Shown here: piece after piece, positions 1-5,395 of the stretch
How positions within the stretch are numbered: the first letter of the stretch is position 1
Layout of the letters: every line of letters begins with the position of its first letter
Assembly: GCA_012962735.1 (NCBI GenBank)
Contig: DTXA01000316.1
Coordinates: 1 to 6,000 of the forward strand
Direction: 5' to 3'
Source: Candidatus Latescibacterota bacterium
Lineage (GTDB): Bacteria > Latescibacterota > 4484-107 > B68-G9
DNA length: 6,000 bases
The notes under the pieces: generated by a model
The model's database searches: none
The model's input: only the letters and a program-made list of their open reading frames with translations
Told to the model about the DNA's origin: nothing
Translations under genes and position numbers: made by a program

Positions 1-1299
1 ACTTTTGAAGAACGGTTTCTTCGTCAGCCCGAGCCGTTATAAGCAGATGTACGACATTTACAAAGAGCTGAAGGAAGGACAGGTTCCCATATTCGTCACA
101 ACGGACTGTGTGCTCCACACATTCCACATGCTCTACGACAATATGCTCAGGCTTTTAGAGGTCGGGAGGTTCTGCTCGGACTTAGACGCTCTGAACAAGG
201 CGATGCTGGAACAGATGCATAGCCAGACAGAAGATCCTAAGGTCAAGGAAATCTTGAGGAAGGATGTGGCCTATCTTTCCGTGGCTACCAAGCTCCTAGA
301 CCCGGATACTCCGGTCCCGGAATATGTGTTGGCCTTGATAGATGCCCATAGAAGTTTTGAGGAGGTATTTCAGGGCTATGATGTGGTACGGGAGGATGAT
401 GTTCAGGCTTGAGCCACCTCCAGAAGACGGTGGGATAGGGAAGGGCAAGGAGGAGACCCTCGGGGCCATATACATAGTGCTCGCCTTGGATCGTGCCAAG
501 GTAGGAGGTCGGGCTGCCTTGGAGGTATGGGATGAGATCTACACCCTCACAGTTTTCTTCGTTGGAAGGAAGGATTCGTCGAAGATGGGAAGCTTTCACA
601 GTTCATAGAGGAGGCCAAGAAGCTTCGCGATCCTGCAATCTGCTCCTCTTGGGTTTGGGAGTGGGAGGAGTTCAGGGATGTGACCAAGCTTGCGGCCCTG
701 GCCAGGTTTATGAGGACCGGGCTGGATGAAAGGGGTTCTCAATAGAGGAAGTCGACAGGAAGCTAAGATCTCTCGAATCCTTGCTTTTGAAGCTAAAGGC
801 CATCTCCAAGAAGGAGCTTATGTGCAAGGGCTTAGATTTTGAAGAGTACGAACTGATATGTTCTATCGAGGATTCTCTAAAGGCTTTGGCGACGTTCCCC
901 CCTGAGATAAGCGGCCAGATAGAAAGCGAGGCGGACGACCATATGGCGGTGATAGTCGATGTACATACGGACCCGAAAACCCGTCTCTGCCTGGAGGAGG
1001 CCGTGGGATGCCCTTTGAACCTTCGAGCAGTGGCAGGAGATGCTGGCAAAAGGCGATGTCCCTGGAACTCCGAATTGGGCGGTGAGCTTCGCTCCCTTTG
1101 GGTTCAACCTTGCAAATTTGGGCTCGGGCGGAACTATCCCAACCCGTTCAATTCATATACTGTCATTCCCTTCTCCCTCCCGTCCCCTGTGGAGATCAGG
1201 CTGGCGGTCTATGACTTGCTGGGTGGGGTGTACCTCTACCGCATGGAGGCGAGGGGCCGAAGGTTCTCCGAGACCAGGAGGATGGAGTTGCTCAGATGA
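1..1299 (+). pseudogene. Decayed DUF3160 protein gene with C-terminal sorting (FlgD-Ig/T9SS-like) tail, 5' end outside window
   Basis: DUF3160 proteins are large, usually exported, and of unknown function. Family blocks can be read in order but in changing frames. Frame 2, about 1-345: NGFFVSP, VPIFVTTDCVLHTFHMLYD. Frame 3, about 346-575: RYFRAMMWYGRMMFRLEPP and WDEIYTLTVFFVG. Frame 2, about 580-728: KLSQFIEEAKKLRDPAI, KLAALARFM. Frame 1, about 730-1020: LKAISKKEL, DDHMAVIVDVHTDP, LEEAVG. Frame 2, about 1022-1105: FEQWQEMLAKGDVPGTPNW. Frame 1, about 1115-1299: NYPNPFN, VYDLLG, GVYLYRMEA, ending MELLR and TGA at 1297. At least five frame changes are needed. Several blocks that should be far apart are adjacent, so there are internal deletions as well. 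About 420 residues can be salvaged, against roughly 700 or more for intact relatives as I remember them. The TTG at 5 is not a real start, because the frame is open to the window edge. The gene is surely non-functional as a whole; the exact break points are approximate. Confidence 0.88.
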
Positions 1300-1472
1300 A
1301 ACTGCGGGCGTCGGACGAACTGGAGGGCCACATGGCGAACGAGAGGCAGTTCAAATTGAGGACCAAGTTCATAGTCACCCACGATCCTGATCTATGTAGA
1401 GGGATTGGCCGCCTGCTTAGCCATGGGGACCTCCTTGATCCGATAAGCCCTGGCGCAACAAACTCCCCATGA
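1296..1472 (+). CDS. Doubtful 58-codon ORF after the DUF3160 pseudogene
   Basis: This ORF begins at an ATG that overlaps the TGA of the pseudogene's last frame (ATGA at 1296-1299) and ends at TGA 1470-1472. The start MKLRASDELEGHMANERQF is followed by a charged stretch with TKFIVTHDPDL. There is no GGAGG-type ribosome site, although GGAGG-like bases occur near 1277-1285. I recognise no family. It may be a chance ORF, or the remnant of a gene that followed the DUF3160 gene before decay. The overlapping minus-strand reading is no better except for its ribosome site (see findings). It is listed mainly to document the stretch 1300-1483, which otherwise holds nothing clear. Confidence 0.2.
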   Translation: MKLRASDELEGHMANERQFKLRTKFIVTHDPDLCRGIGRLLSHGDLLDPISPGATNSP

Positions 1473-1483
1473 CAAAGCCGTTA

Positions 1484-1702
1484 TCACAGGAACACCGCAG
1501 TAGCGACTATAGCCCCAGCAATCACAAAGGCCCCGACAAGAGCTCCAATAAGGACTGACACCCGGAGTCTCCTGAGCTCCTGGTGGATCTCGTCAGTCCT
1601 TGCTGCAAGAGCATAAACGTCCTTCAAAAACCCCTCGATCTTCTTCCCCCACACCTCATCATCCAAGTAGATATCCACCATAGGTTTTTCTCTTTCTCCC
1701 AT
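1484..1702 (-). CDS. Small tail-anchored membrane protein (72 aa), unknown function
   Basis: The protein is 72 residues long. Residues 1-20 are acidic and polar (start MGEREKPMVDIYLDDEVW). Residues about 20-47 form a charged, heptad-like amphipathic helix (KIEGFLKDVYALAARTDEIH, then QELRRLR). Residues about 48-72 are one hydrophobic helix rich in V, A, I and G that runs to the end, with arginines just before it, which predicts a cytoplasmic N-terminus and a tail anchor. The start is well supported: minus-strand GGAGG at 1712-1708 sits 5 nt before ATG. Translation ends with TGA, and an in-frame TAA follows directly. The layout of a coiled helix plus C-terminal anchor resembles small holin-accessory (XhlA-like) proteins, but I see no sequence match to claim that. 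It diverges from the DUF5107-TPR gene and has its own promoter candidate. Good ribosome site, promoter and topology make it a likely real gene; its role is unknown. Confidence 0.75.
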   Translation of the reverse strand: MGEREKPMVDIYLDDEVWGKKIEGFLKDVYALAARTDEIHQELRRLRVSVLIGALVGAFVIAGAIVATAVFL

Positions 1703-1706
1703 CGTC

Positions 1707-1715
1707 TCCTCCTTT
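1707..1715 (-). promoter_or_regulatory. Shine-Dalgarno site of the 72-aa membrane protein
   Basis: On the minus strand the bases read AAAGGAGGA, with 5 nt between GGAGG and the ATG at 1702. This is near-ideal spacing and decides the start of the small membrane protein. Confidence 0.75.
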
Positions 1716-1752
1716 CATTATATCGTCGTTATATTGGCCCTCATTCATGACA

Positions 1753-1781
1753 AGGATAAGGCCAACCGGCGCCGTTGTCAA
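1753..1781 (-). promoter_or_regulatory. Sigma70-type promoter for the 72-aa membrane protein
   Basis: The minus strand has a perfect TTGACA -35 box (1781 down to 1776), a 17-nt spacer and TATCCT as the -10 box (1758 down to 1753; four of six consensus bases, including the important TA and final T). Transcription would start near 1746, giving a leader of about 44 nt before the ATG at 1702. Box match and spacing are seen directly; activity is inferred. Confidence 0.5.
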
Positions 1782-1882
1782 GATGCTTGGAGAGGGGCCA
1801 GCTGGGAGCAGTGTATAAGAGCTTGGGAGACTGAGGCGAGCTTCGGAGCTAAAAATACAGCCGAATGCCGGACGAAAGCTGC

Positions 1883-1912
1883 TTGACAAACCAAAGGAGA
1901 AATGGTTACTTT
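1883..1912 (+). promoter_or_regulatory. Possible promoter for the DUF5107-TPR gene
   Basis: A perfect TTGACA lies at 1883-1888. The best -10 candidate is TACTTT at 1907-1912 (18-nt spacer, three of six consensus bases), which is weak and may need an activator. It faces away from the minus-strand promoter at 1753-1781, so 1703-1954 is a divergent control region. The remainder of that region shows no gene. Confidence 0.33.
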
Positions 1913-1936
1913 CGAGGTTAACACATTGTACTTCGC

Positions 1937-1945
1937 AGGAGGTGA
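1937..1945 (+). promoter_or_regulatory. Shine-Dalgarno site upstream of ATG 1955
   Basis: AGGAGGTGA is a nine-base match to the 16S 3' tail. The gap from GGAGG (1938-1942) to ATG 1955 is 12 nt, longer than usual, so the ATG is plausible but not certain. It competes with the site at 2034-2041. Confidence 0.55.
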
Positions 1946-1954
1946 GCGATCGAG

Positions 1955-4900
1955 ATGCTAGAACTGACGAGCAAGGCCGTTTTGGACGCTTCCCCGCTTT
2001 TGGCCTTAGCTTCGGACACCGGCCGTCATAACAAGGAGGTGCTCGTGGAAAATGTTCGGATATGGGAGGAGGAGCTGACCCTACCGGCATACCGTGTGGG
2101 GCCGGACGACCCCCTGCCTCCATTTCGGAGGAGGGCGTACTGGCGCATTTACCCCTATCCCATGCAGGACGACCTGACCCGGGAGCGGACGGAGCGGACC
2201 TTCCGGGCGGTATGTTTAGAGAACGAATATCTGAAGGCGGTGGTGCTCCCCGAGCTGGGAGGACACCTCTACTCCTTGCAGGATAAGGCCACCGGACGGG
2301 AGGTGTTCTACCGCAACAACGTTTTCAAGCCCGGATTGGTAGCCCTAAGGGGGGCATGGGTCTCGGGTGGAATAGAGTTCAACTTTCCGGTAGGCCACAG
2401 CGTGACCACGGTCTCCCCCGTGGACTGGGCCGTCAGGAAGAACCCGGACGGGAGCGCCACTGTCTTCGTGGGAGATTTGGAAAGGGTCTCCAGGATGAAG
2501 TGGTTGGTTGGGATCACGTTATATCCGGGCAAGGCCTTTGTGGAGATCGGAGTGCGCCTCTTCAACAGGACCCCCGTTCGGCATCGGTTCTACTTCTGGG
2601 TCAATGCCGCAGTGCCGGCCACCGAGGGTCTGCGCTTCGTGTGTCCGGCCCGCACAGTACGGGGGAGGGGGATATGGAGCTTCCCGGTGCACGAGGGGGT
2701 GGACATAAGCTGGTACCGCAACCATCCCCGGCCGGTGGACTTGTTCGCCTTAGACTCTAAGGAGGATTTCTTCGGCTACTACGATTACGAAGGGGATGCC
2801 GGCGCGGTGCACATAGCGGACTTTAGGGAGTGTGTGGGGAAGAAGTTCTTCACCTGGGGAACTGCGGACTCCGGGCTTATATGGGCGGAGATATTGAGCG
2901 ACGAGGACGGGCCGTACTGCGAGGTCCAGAGCGGGAGGTTCCTCACCCAGGAGGATTGGGAGTTCCTTCCTCCCCACGGGACCGAGACCTGGAGGGAGTG
3001 GTGGTACCCCGTGTGGGGGATAGGAGGGTTCTGGAGGGCAAACCTCCAGGCTGCGGTCAACTTAGAAGTGGAGGATGGCCGGGCCTCGCTGGGTGTGTAC
3101 GTCCCCGAGCCTTTACCGAACGCCCGCATAGAACTTCTCAGGGGCGGCCGGGTACTGGTGCAGTGGGGGACGAACCTGGCCCCGGACAGGCCCTTCCGGG
3201 CCGAGGTTCCGGTAGATGCCGAGGAGAGGCTCGCCTTGAGGGTCCTGGCCGGGGAGAGGGAGGTGTTCTCGTGCACCTTGGAACCCCCGGAGGCCGGGAA
3301 ACCCCCTGAGATCCCCACGGAGCGGCCGGAGGAGGAGCTCTCCACGGAGGAGCTTTGTGTCAAGGCCAGGGGACACGAGAAACGTCAGGAGGAGGACGAG
3401 GCGGAAAGGCTCTATAAGAAGGCCTTGGAGAAGGACCCGGGCTTCTCCCCTGCCCATAAGGGTCTTGGGACGTTGAGGTATAAGGCTGGAAGGCTCCGTG
3501 AGGCCGAGGAACACCTGCGCCGTGCCTCGGATCGCTCCCCGCACGACCCCGAGGTCCATTACCTCTTAGGAGCGGTCCTGAAGGAGCTGGGCGACCTTTC
3601 CGGAGCCGAGGACGAGCTCTGGGCCGCCTTCCGGGACAGGGGCTGCGGCCCTCCGGCGCTTTACATCCTGGCCGAGCTCGCAGCCGGGGAGGGGGATTAT
3701 GGGAAGGCCGAGGGACTATTACGTCGTGTCCTGGCGTTGGACCCCGAGGACGTGCGGGCCTGGGGGCTGTTGGCGGCAGTGCTCCGGCTGCAGGGGAGGG
3801 CAGGGGAGGCATCGGATGTTGCCCGGGAGGCTCTGGACCGGGACCCCCTGGACCTCTTGGCCTCGTGGGAGCTGTGGAGGGCGACGGGTCGAGAGGAGGA
3901 CCGGGAGGCCTTCCGGAGGCTCTTGCGGGGGGAGGTCCAGCTGTACCTGGAGCTGGCGTCGGATTACGAGGACGCCGGGCTGTGGGGGGAGGCGGTCCAG
4001 GTGCTCCAAGAAGCGCTCGATGCCGCCCCGGAGCATCCCCTCGTGTACTATCACTTAGGGTACTGTCTGGAACAGGCGGGGGAGAACGGAGGGGAGTACT
4101 ACGAGAGGGCCCGCAAGGCCCCGCCGGATTATGTGTTCCCCCACAGGCTGGAGGACATGAGGGCCTTAGAGAGGGCCTTGGAGCAGGACCCAGGGGACGC
4201 CCGGGCGGCGTACTACTTAGGCAACCTCCTGTTCGCCCGGGGGAGGGAGGGGGAAGCTGTGGAGCTATGGAAAAGGGCAACTCGGAGTTGGAAGTACTTC
4301 GTGCTCCGCAGGAACTTAGGCGTAGCGTACTGGAAGAGAGGGGAGCTGGAGCGGGCTATGCGGGAGTACGACGAGGCGGTGAGGCTGGCTCCTAGGGAGT
4401 TCAGGCTGTACTTAGAACGGGACGATCTATTGAAGGAGGCTGGGAAGACGCCGGGGGAGCAGCTGGGGAGGCTCTCGGAGGCCCCACCGGAGGTACAGGC
4501 CAACTGGAAGGTGGCCGGGAGGACCGCAGCGCTATGTGTAGAGGTGGGGGAGTACGATAGAGCCGTGAGGCTTTTGGAGTCCCATACCTTCCTTCCCTGG
4601 GAGGGGGAAGTGGCCATGCGCTCGGTATACGTGGGGGCCTATCTCGGCCGAGGGGAGGAGCGTTTCCGGGCCGGCAGGTACAGGGAGGCCTTGGAGGATT
4701 TCCTGAGGGCGTCGGAATATCCCCGCAACATCGGGATGGGCAGGCCTCCTGAACCGCGGGATGCGGGCGTATGGTATTGGATAGGTGCGGCATACGAGAC
4801 CTTAGGGGAGGGAGAAAGAGCCTGGGAAGCGTACGAACGGGCCGCCTTCGAGGTCCATCCTTCCGACTCCCCGCTCCAGTATGAACGTGGCCGTGCCTTG

Positions 4901-5146
4901 AAGAAGCTCGGTCGGGACGAGAAGGCCAGGGAATGCTTCGAGGGTCTGGTGAAAGCCGGCCAGGCCCGGGAGGACGCCCAGGGCCACTATATCAGAGGTT
5001 TGGGGCTTCTGGGTTTGGGGAAGGAAGCGGAGGCCAAGGAGGCCTTCCGGAGGGCCTTAGAACTCGACCCCGACCATAGGGAAGCCCGGAGGATGCTTCA
5101 GGGGACCTCTCCCCTCACCATGGCCTCTGCAAGTTCCAGGCCGTAG
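1955..5146 (+). CDS. DUF5107 domain protein with long TPR array (1063 aa)
   Basis: Residues about 33-395 match DUF5107, a galactose-mutarotase-like beta-sandwich domain often found in carbohydrate-use loci. Landmarks: VRIWEEELTLPAY (34-46), LENEYLKAVVLPELGGHLYS (88-107), GAWVSGGIEFNFPVGH (133-148), TLYPGKAFVEI (188-198), NRTP (204-207), FFTWGTADSGLIW (298-310), EDGPYCEVQSGRF (317-329). A short beta-rich linker (about 370-445) leads to TPRs from about 463 to 1048, with helix pairs such as AERLYKKALEKDPG and the last one AKEAFRRALELDPDH. YPRNIGMGR (922-930) and FLPWEGE (879-885) are features I recall from full-length DUF5107-TPR relatives, so the fusion is the normal family design. No signal peptide or membrane helix is seen: cytoplasmic. 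Substrate and reaction are unknown; sugar binding or a glycosidase-linked role is inferred from the fold and from the GH51 gene downstream. The first 30 residues may not be translated (GTG start at 2045). The reading frame is intact. Confidence 0.93.
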   Translation: MLELTSKAVLDASPLLALASDTGRHNKEVLVENVRIWEEELTLPAYRVGPDDPLPPFRRRAYWRIYPYPMQDDLTRERTERTFRAVCLENEYLKAVVLPELGGHLYSLQDKATGREVFYRNNVFKPGLVALRGAWVSGGIEFNFPVGHSVTTVSPVDWAVRKNPDGSATVFVGDLERVSRMKWLVGITLYPGKAFVEIGVRLFNRTPVRHRFYFWVNAAVPATEGLRFVCPARTVRGRGIWSFPVHEGVDISWYRNHPRPVDLFALDSKEDFFGYYDYEGDAGAVHIADFRECVGKKFFTWGTADSGLIWAEILSDEDGPYCEVQSGRFLTQEDWEFLPPHGTETWREWWYPVWGIGGFWRANLQAAVNLEVEDGRASLGVYVPEPLPNARIELLRGGRVLVQWGTNLAPDRPFRAEVPVDAEERLALRVLAGEREVFSCTLEPPEAGKPPEIPTERPEEELSTEELCVKARGHEKRQEEDEAERLYKKALEKDPGFSPAHKGLGTLRYKAGRLREAEEHLRRASDRSPHDPEVHYLLGAVLKELGDLSGAEDELWAAFRDRGCGPPALYILAELAAGEGDYGKAEGLLRRVLALDPEDVRAWGLLAAVLRLQGRAGEASDVAREALDRDPLDLLASWELWRATGREEDREAFRRLLRGEVQLYLELASDYEDAGLWGEAVQVLQEALDAAPEHPLVYYHLGYCLEQAGENGGEYYERARKAPPDYVFPHRLEDMRALERALEQDPGDARAAYYLGNLLFARGREGEAVELWKRATRSWKYFVLRRNLGVAYWKRGELERAMREYDEAVRLAPREFRLYLERDDLLKEAGKTPGEQLGRLSEAPPEVQANWKVAGRTAALCVEVGEYDRAVRLLESHTFLPWEGEVAMRSVYVGAYLGRGEERFRAGRYREALEDFLRASEYPRNIGMGRPPEPRDAGVWYWIGAAYETLGEGERAWEAYERAAFEVHPSDSPLQYERGRALKKLGRDEKARECFEGLVKAGQAREDAQGHYIRGLGLLGLGKEAEAKEAFRRALELDPDHREARRMLQGTSPLTMASASSRP
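2034..2047 (+). promoter_or_regulatory. Internal Shine-Dalgarno plus in-frame GTG: alternative start of the DUF5107-TPR protein
   Basis: AAGGAGGT... with GGAGG at 2035-2039 lies 5 nt before GTG 2045-2047, which is in frame with ATG 1955 (codon 31). The protein would then begin (M)ENVRIWEEELTLPAY, and relatives as I recall them start just ahead of this VRxWEE block. Spacing is better than at ATG 1955. A 1033-residue product is therefore a serious alternative. Confidence 0.45.
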
Positions 5147-5211
5147 CGGAGCTTGGCCTCCCGCAGGGGGAGGGGCACCTTTTTCCCGTTCCGGAATATA
5201 CGGATTTCCAT
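5098..5211 (-). CDS. Possible 37-aa minus-strand small ORF overlapping the 3' end of the DUF5107-TPR gene
   Basis: The minus strand reads ATG at 5211 to TGA at 5100-5098 and starts MEIRIFRNGKKVPLPLREAK, followed by a helix-like LRYGLELAEAMVRGEVP. Counting by eye, 29 of 37 codons end in G or C, and the codon choice (GAG, GCC, CTC, CTG, AGG) resembles the large genes here. The antisense tail of the TPR protein (GTSPLTMASASSRP) looks like low-information sequence added after the last repeat. Against it: GGAG sits only 1 nt from the ATG, too close for a normal ribosome site. The frame is open upstream to a TAA, with a TTG four codons earlier as another start. I recognise no family. It may be a small gene, a fragment, or chance. 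Confidence 0.3.
   Translation of the reverse strand: MEIRIFRNGKKVPLPLREAKLRYGLELAEAMVRGEVP
5157..5184 (+). terminator. Weak intrinsic terminator candidate after the DUF5107-TPR gene
   Basis: CCTCCC (5157-5162) pairs with GGGAGG (5168-5173) around a 5-nt loop. The run TTTTT at 5180-5184 follows after 6 nt. It starts 11 nt past the TAG at 5144-5146. The stem is short and the T run is not immediately adjacent, so termination may be partial. It overlaps the possible minus-strand 37-aa ORF, whose proline codons could equally explain the C/G runs. Confidence 0.35.
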
Positions 5212-5233
5212 TCTCCTGTGCAAGACCTGAAGG

Positions 5234-5267
5234 TTGACAGGGGAAGGGGTTCTTTGTTATCTTGACA
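5234..5267 (+). promoter_or_regulatory. Two TTGACA boxes upstream of the GH51 gene
   Basis: Perfect -35-like hexamers occur at 5234-5239 and 5262-5267. For the first, TGTTAT at 5255-5260 matches four of six -10 bases but the spacer is only 15 nt. For the second, nothing good lies 16-18 nt downstream (CTTTGT at 5285-5290 is poor). The region is AT-richer than its surroundings, so a promoter here is likely, but which box is used is unclear. The GH51 leader would be about 100-130 nt. Confidence 0.4.
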
Positions 5268-5290
5268 ATGTCACATTTCTTGGCCTTTGT

Positions 5291-5326
5291 AGACGGGAGA
5301 CCGGGGATTTTTCCAGTCTCCTGTCT
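5291..5326 (+). promoter_or_regulatory. Long hairpin in the GH51 leader
   Basis: AGACGGGAGAC (5291-5301) pairs with GTCTCCTGTCT (5316-5326): 11 bp with one G-U pair. The 14-nt loop can fold further, because GGGG at 5303-5306 can pair with TTCC at 5311-5314. No T run follows, so it is not a normal intrinsic terminator. It lies between the promoter-like boxes and the GH51 ATG. It could be an operator read as DNA, an mRNA-stabilising stem, or a weak terminator for upstream transcripts. Confidence 0.4.
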
Positions 5327-5348
5327 GTCTCGGTAGCCTGGAGCTAAT

Positions 5349-5356
5349 TGTTAACA
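5349..5356 (+). promoter_or_regulatory. Palindrome TGTTAACA, possible operator
   Basis: This perfect 8-bp palindrome lies 39 nt before the GH51 start. Sugar regulators of the LacI type often bind palindromes of broadly this kind, but eight bases are too few to assign one. Part of it (GTTAACAC) recurs at 1917-1924 before the DUF5107-TPR gene. Confidence 0.2.
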
Positions 5357-5385
5357 CCTGCGAGGAAGAAAATGTAGACATCAGG

Positions 5386-5390
5386 GGAGG
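5386..5390 (+). promoter_or_regulatory. Shine-Dalgarno site of the GH51 gene
   Basis: GGAGG lies 5 nt before ATG 5396-5398, the ideal spacing. It fixes the GH51 start; the GH51 homology begins within a few residues of it. Confidence 0.8.
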
Positions 5391-5395
5391 GAGAT

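Noticed and set aside
781..1299. 172-codon ORF as a separate functional protein
   Set aside because: It starts mid-domain, switches meaning around 1020-1110 (the true family text there is in frame 2), and is the 3' part of the decayed DUF3160 gene.
1717..1722. Perfect TATAAT on the minus strand before the 72-aa gene
   Set aside because: Transcription from it would begin at the ribosome site itself (about 1710), and there is no -35 box at the right distance. TATCCT at 1753-1758 fits better.
1659..2123. 154-codon minus-strand ORF covering the divergent gap
   Set aside because: No ribosome site or family features were seen. It overlaps the small membrane gene in another frame and the start of the DUF5107-TPR gene.
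2785..3363. 192-codon minus-strand ORF opposite the DUF5107 domain
   Set aside because: The composition is serine/proline-rich without family features; the plus strand is clearly coding here.
3360..4280. 306-codon minus-strand ORF opposite the TPR array
   Set aside because: It is extremely rich in proline, arginine and glycine, the usual antisense image of GC-rich TPR codons, and lies inside a well-supported gene.
3341..5105. Tandem DNA repeat array
   Set aside because: The periodicity is at the protein level (TPR helix pairs); the nucleotide sequences of the units have diverged, so no DNA repeat is claimed.
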